From the NCBI GenBank assembly GCA_020746875.1, contig JAGTJL010000025.1, positions 434,001-498,000 on the forward strand: 64,000 nucleotides of DNA, written 5' to 3'. Positions 12,200-24,754 of the stretch are shown in pieces (the first letter of the stretch is position 1; each line of letters starts with the position of its first letter). The position numbers and the translations under genes were made by a program. Below the pieces are notes generated by a model. The model did no database searches. It was not told where the DNA came from and worked only from the letters and a program-made list of their open reading frames with translations. The DNA is from Rhexocercosporidium sp. MPI-PUGE-AT-0058. Lineage: Eukaryota > Ascomycota > Leotiomycetes > Helotiales.

Positions 12200-12519
12200 T
12201 TTGAGTGACGAGGAGAATACCGTCTTCGTCTTCGTCGTCGTCGTGGTTGTCGTCGCGAAGGACGGATAGCTGGAGTCGAGAATCATATGGAATATCTGGG
12301 TAGGGGATGACCCTATTATCTTGTCTTCACTTTTGTTTTGGTGCTTAAGGTGGCGTTCCCCGTGGCTTGGTTCCGAGCTTGCTTGGTAGCTTACTTCGTG
12401 GCTTATTTGGTAGCTTGTTTGACAGGTCGATTGACTTTTCTTTTGGATCTCGGATTTCAGGATGTCAGACCCGGAGGATGGAGGATAGAGAGTTCGGATT
12501 GGGAATGTGATTGACTTTT

Positions 12520-12557
12520 GATATCGGTATCTGTATCGGTATCGGTATCGGTATCGT
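12520..12557. repeat. Hexanucleotide microsatellite (TATCGG)n
   Basis: About six units of TATCGG with one variant unit (TATCTG). It lies about 320 bases upstream of the hydrolase start. Confidence 0.85.
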
Positions 12558-13763
12558 TGTTGTAGGAAGCGGGAGGGGTTACCGTGCGGTACAATAGGTA
12601 TTGTAAGAGCTGGATCTCGAGCGAGCTGAGGGGGTTAGGCTTGAGTTGAGAGACAAAGCTCGCAACAAAGGAACATTCGGCTGCAGCGTGCGATTTACAT
12701 GGCTTTTGTGTTGTCTTGTCTTGTATCTGTTGCGAAGGTGGCGGACAGAGATGGAAATAGAGTTAAAGATGGAGCTCGAGGGTCTAGACAGACAAGTAGT
12801 CTGTGTAATGGGGCAAGTTGAAGCGGTGTTGAAAAGGGGGAGAAAGTAGGCGAGAAGAGGGAGAGCAAGGGGAAGAGACGGAAGGGAAACAAGACGAATT
12901 GAAACGAATCGAAATAAATGAAACAATGTACGGTGTAACGAATCGTAACTCGAACGGAGATGCGGTGCGTAGGAAAGGTAGGCAGGTAGGCACATCCTAT
13001 ACTGTAGGTAGGCTCAAGTACCTGCATAAGTGGGATGGATGTGATGGGATATGCCGGCCGATGTTAATTGATGGCTCGTGAAAAGTAAATCGTGAAGAAA
13101 CCTTGTTGCGGGCTGTTTTCTTTGGGTTCAGAGCTAGGGAGCCTGGGAGCTCAGGGGGGAGGATTCCACTGGGATTCGCTGTTCCAGGATCTCGGTGCTA
13201 CCCGCTTCAGTTGTAGGACGCCACGGTGCTTTAAGCGCCAGGGTTGCGATAGGCTGGCTACAATAGCCCCGGATAAGGTGGATTTCGATACTGAGAGGAG
13301 ATAGGAGGATGAGGGGGATGGGCGCGTTGGTCAGGGATTCTTATGCATTGACCAGCTGTACGGTTCTGTAAGTAGGGTTGGATCGTGGTCGTGGCGATAA
13401 TAGCGTTCAGTATGTTGATTGGAGAAGCGATTCTCTCAGTAGTAAGAAGAGTCAAATGACTTCTCGTATTGCCTGTGTAAGTATAAGACAACTCCTCAAG
13501 GTTGGTTTTATCGGCTCGCAAAAAATACCTGTATTTGCTTGCACAAAATAAGCCGAGCTAGTCCAGGGGGGTGCGAATGTCTTTCCTTGCGACGGTGGAC
13601 AAAGTCTGAAAACTTTGATATCGAGTATTGTAGTGCTATTCGCTTTCCGCTGGAAGCTAGCTACATATACTCAGACCTATAATATCGGTAAAGGCACAGT
13701 CAGTCAAAGCGACTTTCCCATTCTTCAGCACATCACTGATGCGGGCCGTTTTCGTTGGCTTTT

Positions 13764-13784
13764 CAGCCATCAGCCATCAGCCAT
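13764..13784. repeat. Tandem repeat (CAGCCAT)x3
   Basis: Three perfect 7-base units in intergenic DNA. Confidence 0.85.
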
Positions 13785-16313
13785 CGGCTTACACAAAACT
13801 TTAAATTTTCTTCGTATGTCTTACCGTCACCGACTATGTCACATGAATACGTGTCAACCGGCGGGAGGAGAAAACTGGTAGTCGGTATCCTCACCGTTAT
13901 CTAGGATTAATTCGGGAAGCATCCGGAGAGGACTTTAAGAACTTGCCACGATTTGACTTGAGCCATCATACAGCATCATCGTGGGAGAGATGACAGCCAA
14001 GTGTTAATTTGGGTGGCTGCTGACGTGTAAGCCCGAGGAGTTGGGTAGGTGGGCAAATTTCCGGGTTACACTTATACCCCGGAAGGAAGGGAATCGTGAT
14101 TCCGGATGGACAAGACGGTATGGATAGGTACTTCTGTGCCCAGCAACACAAGCTCCGTATTGTATAGATGGATGCGCCGAGGCGAAACTCCATGTCTCGA
14201 CCTCGGAGATCAGCATTCGGAATATCAATATCGGTAGTTGGAACTTTAATGGCCAACATCCGTAGGTGTGGAAAGAGGTGACTAGGAGACATTCATTCGA
14301 CTAGTAGATCAATGAGTTGTTTGGCTCTAGGCAGAGAGTCAAAAAAAAAATCCAAAAAAAACAAGAGGCAGAAATAAAATCTTATTTCTCGGTCATTAGA
14401 TGCCCTTCGAAGTTCAGAGGGGTCTCATTGGCCCGCATGTAGATTGCACTTCCTTCTGCCAAGTTCCATAGGTCCAGGTCTAGATTCGACAAGGTTAGCA
14501 CCGGTTCAACAGAGAGTTGGAGACATTCTTTGTCTATTACGCAGCTGTTAAGAGTCGTTGCTTTTGGCAGGATTGTCAAAGCAAGGGGTGGGACTAGTCA
14601 CAACATCCAACTCATGTGATGACGATTGGCCGAAGAACCTGGGAATAAACAATACGGTACTGAATCGAGCGGAAAGAATGTCACAACGCCGTGGCTAATA
14701 CTCATGTACTCGGTGGCTGAATTTGGAAACGCAACTGAGCTGCAAAAGACAAGATCCATATCCAAACTCCTCCTAATATATGAATCAAGTGCATTCCCAT
14801 TCCTTACAGACCTGCAGTTCTAGAAAGAAGACCCCACTTGATAGTAAAGCAGACCTGAAGTCGACGAACTACAGACTCGCCATCAATAACATCGTCGTCA
14901 AAGTGCACATTACTTGTCCCAGGTGACGGGTCATTGGTCACTCGGCAAAATTCCTGCTGAATTCAAGGCTCTCGCCTTTTGCCTGCCTCGACTTGGTCCC
15001 TTCCCTTCCTCTCATTTTGTTGGTGGAATTCCGTCAACGCATATTTGGACTGTTTCCCCCCTCAAGAGAAGTGCTTCTTCAATTCCTCCTCCCTGCGTCG
15101 TAGCAATGGGGTTTCCTCGCTCTTGTCGGCTACCGCGGTCTCGTCCTACTTTACACATTCTTGCTCGACCCCTCTTCTCCCGTCCAAGCCGTCACCGTCC
15201 ACATGTAGACTGATGCCGTCTGCAGTAAGCGAATGGCAGGCTAGAAAAAAGCAACGAACTCAACGAACGCATACCGTTTGATGGAACCCGGTTAGTGTAC
15301 GCTGCAGCCAAATTTCCCGACGGCAAATCAGACCAGGTTGTTCAGTGGACATGCTGCAGATGGATGGATTGCGGGATGTTCGGGCGGCGGGGTTGACTGG
15401 CGGGGTTTGTTTGAAGTGTGCGTTAGTTGAAAGTATGTTCTCGGCACTCAAAACTCTGTGCAATCTGTCTGGTTGTAGAGTGAATAGAGTTCTGACTTCA
15501 TTGACAAGGGCCCGCGTTGAAAATCGAGCACGTGAGGGGGAGCAAAGAATACTGGGAAGGAGGATGCTTGAGAGTTCAAATACGGTGCAGTAATCAGGCC
15601 ATTGTTGTTGCTCGTCCTTCATTGGTGGGTTTCCGGTAACCTGCACTCGGCCTCAATCCAGCTACTTGTGTGGGGGTCAACCCATGAATATATCTGCAAT
15701 TGAAGAATAATGTGACGAGCAAAGCGAATAGGGTGTAAATGCGCCCATGGACGGCTTCGATGTTCTGCATATGACATGCGGGAGGACCAAGACGGGTCGT
15801 TTTCGGCAGCCATCGGGGTGGGGTGCAGATATGATAAAGATATGTGATGAAAGAAGAGGGGTGTGCAGGAAGAGGAGATTGTGCAGAAGGGATACGTACG
15901 TACGGCAGGACAGAAGGTGCAGCATTTACTGTGGCAGCGGCGTTGAAATAGACCGATTCTCAACTGGAGAAGTTGAAATGCTCATATCACTCCCAGACCG
16001 ATGTCAAATGAAACCAGAAAACTGCAGCAGGAATCGAAGGAAGGTACTGAGTGCCATCAAGGATTGTGATAAGAAAACAAATATTGCATTAAAAGCACTG
16101 CGCGTCAAGAGTCACCAAAAATGCACAGGACATTGAGTAGGCACCAAGACATCCTTTTTGCTTGCCATAGCATAATCTGGGCCTGTCTACCGAAAGGCAT
16201 TCCAAATCAGAGAATAAAAGCTGTGCATGCTCCTCCAACTCCATGCAATGCAGGACAATCCCAAAACAAAATTACCCGCTTCCATGTCCATAACCGTACC
16301 TATGCCTTTCCCT

Positions 16314-17135
16314 CTATCTCGGTCCTCTTGGACCACTAGGAAGCCCAGGTCCCCTTCTACCAGCTCCAGGTCCACTCGGCAATCCTTGCTGACGTCCTGC
16401 GTTTCTCGGTGCAGCGTCATATCCTCCTGTATCATATCCCCCAGCATCATAACCTCCACCACTGCTCGACCAAGGCGAGTTTGCAGATGTGAGAGGCGCC
16501 GCAGATCCGCTCGATTCGTATGAGTTGGCGCGCTGATTGGGGGGAGGTCCTGGCTTATTATTGAAATGCGCAGCGAGTCTCTGTCTAGATGACATAGGCG
16601 CAGGTCCTCCAGAACTTCCTGGGGGTGTAGAGTCGTTTCTGCCAAACATTGTCTGCTGATAACTGCCCTCCTTTCGACTCGGTAGTGGTTGAGATTGAAC
16701 AACCTGCTGTGCCTGACCTGCATTCTGATTTGCAAAGGGGTTCCGTCCACTCGCTGCCATCCTTCCCTGTCCTCGTCCTTGTCTGAGACTCTGCTGCTCC
16801 TGTGGTTGGAGCTGCTGCTGCGGTTGCTTGTCCCACAAGCTGGCTAATCCTCCACCAGACGCTCCTCCAGGTTGATTTTGCAAGCCCCCATATCTTGATC
16901 CCACGGCTGATTGTGCATAAACGGGTTGGACAACGACTGGAGGAGGAGCTTTTGGGTCGGGGGGCAGCCAGGCAGGGAATGACCGTCCCTTTTCTGTATA
17001 ATACGCCCGCAGAACGCGGCAGACATGTGTATCGTCCTCTGTATCACCGTCGTTCTCGGAGGGTAGGAGGTTTTGCCTAATCGAGGCTACTCGTGAAGTC
17101 GTCGTGGTGAGGAGGGATGAGAAGTAGGATGTCAT
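16314..17135 (-). CDS. MSO1: Mso1-like exocytosis protein (Sec1-binding N-terminal domain)
   Basis: An intronless frame of 273 aa taken from the ATG at 17135 (MTSYFSSLL). Residues 1 to about 65 match the Mso1 Sec1-binding domain: YFSSLLTTTTSRV, LLPSENDGDTEDDTHVCRVL, and YYTEKGRSFPAWLPPDPKAP. In yeast, Mso1 binds Sec1 and the Rab Sec4 at sites of vesicle docking and helps SNARE-complex assembly at the plasma membrane. The remainder is disordered: Gln-rich (QQQLQPQEQQ), Gly/Ser-rich, with GGYDAGGYDTGGYDA repeats and a Pro/Gly/Arg tail. The frame stays open upstream of this ATG, but those codons lack domain content. Family assignment rests on the N-terminal block alone. Confidence 0.78.
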   Translation of the reverse strand: MTSYFSSLLTTTTSRVASIRQNLLPSENDGDTEDDTHVCRVLRAYYTEKGRSFPAWLPPDPKAPPPVVVQPVYAQSAVGSRYGGLQNQPGGASGGGLASLWDKQPQQQLQPQEQQSLRQGRGQGRMAASGRNPFANQNAGQAQQVVQSQPLPSRKEGSYQQTMFGRNDSTPPGSSGGPAPMSSRQRLAAHFNNKPGPPPNQRANSYESSGSAAPLTSANSPWSSSGGGYDAGGYDTGGYDAAPRNAGRQQGLPSGPGAGRRGPGLPSGPRGPR

Positions 17136-19191
17136 GGTGTAGGTAGCTGCCGCCTCGGGGCGGTCGATTGTATGTCGCGAGAGCTGGTTGGGACTTTGAA
17201 TGCCCCTTTGGTGCCTGGATTTTGATGGAGGGTGATTCAAATGGTGTAACCGATACGAGTAGTGTAGGTAGGTGTGGTGTGGTGATGCTGTTGTTGTTGA
17301 AGCAGAGGAGGCGGATTTTTATGCGACAGTTGAAGTTGAAACGTTGTTTGCTTGGGTCTGACCCCACCATGATTTCCAAGCCTAGCAAAATAGACCCCTC
17401 AATACCCCAAATTTCATTTGTAACTTCAACAACTTCACCCCCATTCGAAGAAAAGCGATATTTCGTGTCCACTTTTCACAATGAACTAAAATTGTCGGAT
17501 CGACTGGGTTTTTCTTTAGGGAGAGCAACTTCCAAACCCGGTCTCCATATGGGTACCACTAACTATCCAGATACAGTGTTGATTATGACAGACCTGGTCT
17601 CCACATGTATCAAGATCATTCTGTTACATTTGCTATAAATTCGTGGAACTTCTTATTCTTAATTTGTTAGAGTGGCATGTGTCGATATAAGAGTTTGTCA
17701 CTACGTATTTGGTTTGAAAATGGCCGTGTTTGGTTCTCCGAAGTTATAATACAAAATTGCATCGATAAACCTCAAACTGCGTTCCTGGCGTTAGAAGGTA
17801 GCTTAAGAAGGAACCTGTCATCGTGAACTGGAATCATAGATCGGCAACTGAGTTGTGTCTACGTGCATTCGTATCTTCGCTGCGCTGGCAACTGTGGGAG
17901 GACTCTGCGTACCTTTACTTTCACACAAACATCATCCTGCAGCGATGCGCCATGTCGCTTTCGTTACTTCAAGATGAAGGAAGCATAGTTTCAATCCAAT
18001 CGCTAGATTATCCATCAATCTAAGTTTACACTTCGTTACTTCTTCTATGGCTTCAAGTTTCACTGGACATAGACGGCTCATATCGAAAGTTGAAAGTCCC
18101 AAAACTATGTTGACACTTTAAGCGAATCGACATTATCAAGTACATCTTATTCGCTCTGGTGGAACATGATTTCCATAAATGATGAAGAGCCCTGTAATAC
18201 ATGAATCAAGCTCAAGACCAAGGATACTAGGATGCTCCTAAGCATTACTTTACTTACGTCCACTACCTTTAAAGTCTGCTCAGTTGTCAACTGTCAAACT
18301 GCGAAGACACTAAGTGACTGCATGATTTGGTGACTTTGTCCACACAAACTGCTCACAATGCAGCATATTATCTCAACCAAATCTACAGAGCATCTAGGCA
18401 TCATGCCCTCTCAGATGATCTCCGAAGCAACATCACCCTCACCCTCGCCTTCTTTGGATTATAAAGATCATCCACAATACTATCATCCATCCTTTCGAAG
18501 CACAAAAGATAAGCTACGAGATGTGACCGAGATCCGAGCCCGCCTCGGGTTTTGTTTTCAGACCGATCTGGCTTGTCTCCCAGCTCTATCACTTCTTTCG
18601 CGTCGAGAAGCAGGGTTTAGGAAACAGATCTCTTTGAGTTATAGGCTTCTGGCTAAAAGGTGCGAGGGAGAGAGAAGAGGAGATCATGGAAGGGTATGAT
18701 AATTAGACGAGGGAAGGGTTGACTAGAGTTGTAAGGGGTACCCCTGAAGGCGAAAGCTGTGAGGCCTGTTGATGTTCATGGTGGAGGACGAATTTGGATG
18801 AAACACTTATTCTTGAACATGGGGATTTGTTGAATGGGGTCAGAGCCGCTTGATAGAACCATGGATGCAACATCATTTGCGACAGGCCGATTTGAGAAGT
18901 AGGATGTTCGTAGTGTGCGAGGAGGCGCACTTGCGCTACCGGATATCGCTGTGATATATTTTGACATCCCACGGATATTGGGAAGTAGCAGCGAGTAGAC
19001 GAGATTTTGCTGGACGACCCAGAGCATTTACGAAGATGGCATACATAAAACTCACATTGACATCAATTGCCCGACCTCGCGCGAATGTTGAAGCTCCTAT
19101 ATGCCATGATCAAGTTGCATTTTCGTCCTACCAAACTCCCTAAAAGTTGCCATGAACCCCAACGCCATGCGAAAGTATTCCCAGATCATAC
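17136..19191. other. Intergenic, with one doubtful small ORF
   Basis: This is the promoter side of the Mso1-like gene and the 3' flank of MAK16. Apart from the doubtful frame at 18358-18699, no gene is supported. Confidence 0.45.
18358..18699 (+). CDS. Hypothetical small protein (doubtful)
   Basis: An open frame of 113 aa with a good start context (CACAATG). The first half is Ser/Pro-rich (ATSPSPSPSLDYKDHPQYY), and the second half is basic (LLAKRCEGERRG). No domain, signal peptide or repeat is recognised. It may be chance. Confidence 0.22.
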   Translation: MQHIISTKSTEHLGIMPSQMISEATSPSPSPSLDYKDHPQYYHPSFRSTKDKLRDVTEIRARLGFCFQTDLACLPALSLLSRREAGFRKQISLSYRLLAKRCEGERRGDHGRV

Positions 19192-20237
19192 TCAAGCCAA
19201 TGCCATCTCTCTCTGTGGAGCTTCGAACTCCTCTTCGATCTCGAGTTCCCTTCTGGGCTTCTTGGTCTTGGTCTTTGACTTGGCCTTTGGATCGACTCCT
19301 CTCTTGCGCTTCCCAGGAGCTCTGAGCTTCTTTGACCTGTCATCCTCGCTGCTCTCGCTCTCGCTGTCCTCTTCATCCTCATCACCCGTCTCGGCGTCTT
19401 CCTCACTTCCTAGCCAATCCTCGAGATCTCCAAGATCCTCCTCATCTTCACCCAGGTCACTAACATACTCCACTTCGCCAACCCCCTCCTCATCCTCGTA
19501 TTCCTCTTCATTCTCAAACTCATCCTCAAACTCATCCTCCTCAATGCCCTCATCCATATCCTCATCCCTGGTACCCTCACCACCACGCTCAAGACCCTTC
19601 AAGACCTTCTTCCAGATAGACTCGCTGACATTGAGCGGCTGATCTCCATACGCACCACTTCTCAATCTCTCAATCAACTCCCTCTCAATCGCCCTCTCAA
19701 CCTTCGCAGCAGCCTCCGCCTTCCTCTCTCTCGTCTCCTCACGTCTCCGCACCTTCGGCGCCAGTTTCGGTACAAGCTTCTCTCCTAATCTCTCATCCTC
19801 TCTCGCCAATCGTCTCATCCGGATCCCGACTTGTGTCAACCTCGTAAGTCTCTGCTTGCACTTATGGATCAAGAATTTCGGCCAGTAGATCAATCGGTCG
19901 TCGACTTGGTCAAGAGCTTTCGCATAGTTCTGCGATAGCTTTATTCGCTCCCATAGCTTGCTAGGCATGTGTGCGCGCTCGATGGTCTTCATGTAGAGGT
20001 ACAGCGTTCCGGATTCGGGGTGTGCGCGGATGGTGGCATAGCGGGAGTTTGCGAGAGGGCAGGATTGCCGATTGCAAAGACCGGTGACATTATATTCGTT
20101 GCGACAGAAGTTCTTCTCTTTTGTAGTCCTGAATGTGTTAGATTGGAGAGGTGGGAGGGGTGTGAGAGGAATTACTTGAGCTTGAATGAACAGAATTGCT
20201 GGTTGATAACCTGCCAGACGATTTCGTCTGAAGACAT
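19192..20237 (-). CDS. MAK16: Mak16, 60S ribosomal subunit biogenesis factor
   Basis: Two exons, 20237..20176 and 20128..19192, flank a 47-base intron (GTAATT to ATTCAG) and give 332 aa. The start [19 protein letters not shown] is the hallmark of Mak16. Four conserved Cys (16, 29, 39, 44) in the order [31 protein letters not shown] form the likely metal-binding site of the L28e-like N-terminal domain. [14 protein letters not shown] and [16 protein letters not shown] follow, then a coiled basic/acidic segment, a long Asp/Glu-rich stretch (about residues 210-300) and a basic C-terminus ([21 protein letters not shown]) that looks like a nuclear/nucleolar signal. Mak16 joins pre-60S particles with Rpf1, Nsa1 and Rrp1. 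Family length is about 300-340 aa, so the gene is complete. Confidence 0.95.
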
Positions 20238-22184
20238 GGTGATATCGAGCGATACAAATCAAAACACTAAGGTTGTGTTTTATTTGACGATGAGTATGGA
20301 AGTCGCCGACTGCAGCGAAGAAGTTGAGGTGGTTGTGTGTTTGGAGGAGGGGAGGATGTTTGCGCACAGAGAAGCTACCGAACTTTTTTTCTCGTACAAG
20401 AGCAGTGATGTGGCAGAATTGGGCGGTGAAAGGTCACGTGCACATGATGCTCTCCTGTCAAGTTTCTTCCGTTTCTCATCTCAAGTCTCTCAAACATTGT
20501 CACAACTGTTACTGTCACCTCGGTAAATAGACTTGCTTGATCATGTTGTGTGACAACCATGCAATGCAAAGAATATTTACAGGCTCCATTAGTCCGCGGC
20601 TGTTGCTTCTGCTTCGCACTTCTCGGTCAGATCTCGCTCTCGACCATCTCATTGTAGGCTTAGTACAACAAGTGTAGGCTCTACGACATATTTGTGTGGA
20701 GTTTTCATCATTACTTCGAAAATTTTCCAGAGCTTTTGTACCTTTTCGCCCAATTCCAGTTCGCTTCATTCAGCTCGCCAGCTTTGCCTCATAGCCCATG
20801 TATCAAAAGCAAGATAACGATCTTGTTAGAACCCAGAATTTCCTCGCTGTTTAATGTCTACCCAGAACATAGATATTTCTTCATGACCTTAATTGGCTTT
20901 GAAAACTGTCGAGTCATAACAATGCCACCGTAATTATTGCCATTCATGCTAGTGTTCCAATTTTCGGCTCTGTTGTTTCCCTACGGCTGGAACCCTGGCA
21001 CTTACGCCTCCTTGAGAGCATTAACACCCATGCAGTCACTTCATGTAAACTCCATAAGATTCTAGAACATTCTAAAGGCACAGCTTTAGTTTTCAATTTG
21101 TTAGAAAAAGCAAGCTGCATTCAAGCCACTTGAGAAGATCCCCAAGTGGTCATGCGCTTCGAATCAGTGGGATGCTCCCTTGGTCTTCCAGACTGATTAA
21201 GCTTGTTTTATTTCTTTTTTTTTTTCCCGGGTGAGCAAGCTGCTAAATTTCCTTATTTGTTGCCGGTCAGATAGAAGCCCATACCCCCCTAAATTTCCTG
21301 GCTTTTACCGTCCACTGATTCTCTCGCCCCATGCTTGTACGTGCCTCAGCCAACATCTTGACCTCGCGCATACTACCGGCTGAGGAGATGATATAAATGC
21401 AGTTCATATTTCTTATCTTAATGCATGTCTACCACGTCCTATTGTATTCTAGTCTTAGCATTTTCTACGGGTGCATGTGACGAGGCAATTTCCAGTGGAG
21501 ATTGCACGATACTAAAGAAGTTTAAATACATTGCTTATAGCCGTTCACCGGCCTCTATATTAGTAAAGAGACATCATAAAAGTGTGGAAGCTCGCTTTCG
21601 TGAGAGGAAGTTTAGAATCCCTAGGATCGAGATTCTTATTTGATTGAGAGACTAGCGTGTCTAAGCTCACGGAGTCTAGATGTTTACGGTAGTTTTTTTA
21701 TCCCATTTCTCAAGAGTATTTATTATTCATTGTCTGGTACAGATTAATTTGTAAGTCAAGTGTTCAGCTGTCTTCAGTTGCGCTAAGGAAACTCGCTTGT
21801 CCTAGCGTAGACTAGCCTTGTATACATACAATGCAATGCCTAGGTTCGTCCCGACATTCTCGAGCCTACTTCTTCTCCTCTTTAAAAAAGCATCAGAGCA
21901 TCACCGACAGATCATCGCAACCTACCAGTTCTGCCAGAGATAGAACTGTACTCACTCTTTGAGGGGCACCTCAAGAGGGTTTGTATGTGCATGCAATAGC
22001 TTGTAATTATTGAGCTGCCTAGGCTTCACAAAGGTGAGCTGGTGCGTCCCTCCGATAAGAGTAAACAACCGCTAACAAACTTCTACAGCGCGAAACCTAG
22101 TTTCAATCCCTCTTTCGAAAAATACCTTCAGCCTCGAGTATTGGAATTCCTTGAGAACTTTGAAATACAACAGCTTCGGAAACA
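20238..22184. other. Divergent promoter region of MAK16 and 2EXR copy C
   Basis: Only short frames occur. The stretch includes a T-rich tract near 21210-21226 and the promoter/leader of the downstream 2EXR gene. No RNA gene was recognised. Confidence 0.5.
20432..20440. promoter_or_regulatory. E-box GGTCACGTG upstream of MAK16
   Basis: A CACGTG core (20435-20440) about 200 bases upstream of the MAK16 start, in the same GTCACGTG context as other promoters of this window. Function is inferred. Confidence 0.35.
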
Positions 22185-23321
22185 ATGGCTTCCTCCAAAC
22201 ACGATCCAGTCTCATACCAATGGATCAATCCTGCCCGACCTCTTCCTTCGGTCAACGATAACATACGATCCCCATCCGCGACATCAAGCCTCCAAGGAAC
22301 AGAATCCTCGGCTTCGATACCCTCGAACCAAAGCACTCCTGCCGCTACGCCTTCCCTTCGTGCTAACGAAAATGCTTCTAGCATAGGATCGTTTCCCATC
22401 CCCCAAAAAGGCAATACTTCTACATCTACTAAGTCAGCCACCACCTCTCATGCTGGAGTCTCAATGCGATCCGCAGAGCATGAGCTTACGGAATTTACCT
22501 ACTTCCCGAAATTGCCACTCGAGTTGAGGAACATGATCTTCACGTCGGCCTGCTCTGAGCCCCGAATCATTGATCTTTGGGCTGTCGGTATTGGCTCCAC
22601 TGACGATGTTGAGACTGCAGACATCCCAGCAGATCAATGGCTCTTTCGCTTCAGAAGCCAGGCAGAACGCCCACCATCTCTCCTGCACACCTCCCAAGAA
22701 GCTCGCACGATCAGCCTTAAGCATTACACTCTTGCATTCAACACCAGTTTCACACGATATGTTGGTGTTACAGAAACCAAAGTCGTTAATCCGGCGCGTG
22801 TCTGGGTCAATTGGGATTACGATATTATTTGTCCCATGCCTGATCTTCATCACCATGACAAGCTCACAAACAACTTCATTCAGGACTTCGCGAACCGCGT
22901 TTGCAAACTGGAAGTAAAGCACTCAAAGATCCGCCGACTAGCAATCGAAGCTTCGAATACCATGGCGGGTCCTAACATGGCTAATATTTTGGGGCTGGAA
23001 GAGCTTATCTTGTACCCCTCCTTCTGCCAGGAAAAATTGAGCGGCTTACACAACGGAACATTGAGTGTCAAAAATTCTATCAATTTCGAGCTAGTCCCCA
23101 TAAAGCATGAGACAAACGATCTCAGATCCCGCCAGATCCTAAACTGTGCATTGGCGATGAAGAGAAGAGCAGAGTGCCTTATGGAAAAGATGATCGAACG
23201 CGTGAGCTTAAGCCGGTGGGGAACATTGGCAAGAATGCCAGTGGATTGGGAAATGCCAGAGATCAAGTTGTCAATCTTGAGTATTGAGGTTGATAACCAG
23301 GAGTACGACATCTCGCAATAG
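22185..23321 (+). CDS. 2EXR-family protein, copy C
   Basis: An intronless gene of 378 aa from ATG (MASSKHDPVSYQW). A roughly 100-residue Ser/Thr/Pro/Asn-rich leader is followed by three blocks: EFTYFPKLPLELRNMIFTS at about 103-121 (first E-x-R intact), SLLHTSQEARTISLKHY at about 165-181 (second E-x-R intact) and RVWVNWDYDIICPM at about 205-218. Spacing between blocks 1 and 2 is slightly wider than in copy B. No membrane segment or signal peptide is seen. The gene is on the strand opposite to copies A and B and about 13 kb from them, so it is a dispersed rather than tandem duplicate. Confidence 0.85.
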   Translation: MASSKHDPVSYQWINPARPLPSVNDNIRSPSATSSLQGTESSASIPSNQSTPAATPSLRANENASSIGSFPIPQKGNTSTSTKSATTSHAGVSMRSAEHELTEFTYFPKLPLELRNMIFTSACSEPRIIDLWAVGIGSTDDVETADIPADQWLFRFRSQAERPPSLLHTSQEARTISLKHYTLAFNTSFTRYVGVTETKVVNPARVWVNWDYDIICPMPDLHHHDKLTNNFIQDFANRVCKLEVKHSKIRRLAIEASNTMAGPNMANILGLEELILYPSFCQEKLSGLHNGTLSVKNSINFELVPIKHETNDLRSRQILNCALAMKRRAECLMEKMIERVSLSRWGTLARMPVDWEMPEIKLSILSIEVDNQEYDISQ

Positions 23322-24410
23322 ACATATCTGCAACAAGGTGTGAAAAAGATGTACTGTACGATAGGCACGCACTGGTGTGAGAGACTTGATGGCCGGTTTT
23401 TCCTAGGCGTATGTCAGATTCAAGAACGACAGTTAGCCCGCTATGAACGGGATGAATCATACGAAGGAAAACTTGCATGTAACTTCAAGTAGACTTCGCA
23501 AAGGAGAATCGGCAGGCAAGCTTCACAAAAATATGAATGGATTCTCATTCCAGCAACATCTCAAATGAGCATCGTTAATTAATGTGTGGCTAATAACTCT
23601 CTACAAACACATCTCATTCCTCAGAAAGAATGACTCCTTGCCCAAGCGTACATCTTTTGTCAGTGACGTCTAGCGTGAACATTGGAATGGCACAATATTA
23701 TCAGTCAAGAGGACATCCATGAAAGTAGGTCAGAGTATAACTATAACCCAGTATACTCTCAGGGTACCTGAGGCAAACGAATTTCCATACATGGCAGATA
23801 GCAGGAGGAAAAAAGCTCGCTCGAGCTAATTTCGGTTAGCGTCACTAGCGCGGCCTAGCTTGTTTACTTGGATGCCTGGAGATTTTGCAGCCGCAGAGTT
23901 TCAATCTCTAGCTCAGACATCGAAATAATCGACTCCTCGCAATTTGGTTTAACATCGCTAATCTTTTCCTAAGACTCCATGCGTGTTGAATTGGACTATT
24001 GCGTACAGCTGCACCACATCGTGCTAGCGCAAAGCGGCCAAAGCCTGCAGGCGAAACCAACCACGCGTGTCCCCAGCCTCATCACCATATCATAAGTCAA
24101 TTTCAACACAAATATTCCGGCCAATTCTAATCAAACTCTGGCTCAACAGTTCTAGTTCATTGGTCTACTAGCAGAAATTTCTTCAGATCCTAAGAGCACA
24201 CCCTGTGACCAATCCCTGTAAGTTCATGAAACAACGTCGATATTCTCGCGCTCACCTTCCGCCGAGTCGAGAACCATTTCTGACCACCTTATCTTCCAAA
24301 GAGATTCCAACGATCAGAAGATCACAGTTCAAGGCGTCGCTGCTCATTTTCACCCAAATCCCGCGACTACACCTCGGTCCTTGCCTTCCCTTCAGCGTAT
24401 GACTTTGCCC
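23322..24410. other. Intergenic, possible F-box remnant at its end
   Basis: No clear gene. At about 24230-24400 (+) a frame reads RRYSRAHLPPSREPF, then LSSKEIPTIRRS, then FKASLLIFTQIPRL, which vaguely resembles the F-box start of fungal F-box/LRR proteins. It would fit the fragment at 24755-25444 if the block between is an insertion. This is only a suggestion. Confidence 0.35.
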
Positions 24411-24750
24411 AGCTTAAGTTCAGCTTATAACTGCCTGCCTCTGCCTGCCTCCGTTTAAACCATAATACATTTATCTCAGTCTACTTAACCCTAGTCTATA
24501 AGGAATGCTCCGCCTGCCTTAACAGGGGGGGCGGCAGGCTAAGGCTAAGCTAAGTATTTTTAAGGTGGTTTTAGATTATCAAAAATTATATATTTTTTTA
24601 CACTCGGATAATGCTTTCCGTCTCTCTTCTCCTTTTAATTTTGTCGGCCTTAGCATGCCTACCTCCGCCTACTTCTTTACTATAATCAGCCTGCCTCAGC
24701 CTAATTAGGCTTAAAATATAGTTCGCTTGCCTTAGGCTTGGGACTGGTTC
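24411..24750. repeat. GCCTGCC-rich AT-rich block, possible insertion
   Basis: The block contains repeated GCCTGCC/GCCTACC words near 24431-24450, 24511, 24657-24672, 24690-24700 and 24725. It has an inverted pair CCTGCC/GGCAGG around 24512-24539 with a G-rich loop, a 12-base palindrome GCCTAATTAGGC near 24699-24710, and an AT-rich centre. It lies directly upstream of the LRR-like fragment. No target-site duplication could be fixed by eye. Confidence 0.4.
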
Positions 24751-24754
24751 ATTG

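Larger units (their letters stand above)
12200..16313. other. Long intergenic stretch, no supported gene
   Basis: More than 4 kb without a convincing gene. Scattered frames of 60-130 codons have no domains and no consistent splice partners. It holds the promoter of the hydrolase gene, a hexanucleotide repeat (12520-12557), imperfect GTAGCTT/TGGCTT-type repeats at about 12355-12420, a 7-base tandem repeat (13764-13784) and A-rich tracts at about 14340-14360. A multi-exon gene with very short exons cannot be excluded. Confidence 0.45.

Noticed and set aside
15260..15963. Minus-strand frames of 82-128 codons
   Set aside because: Composition is random-like with no start context or splice partner.
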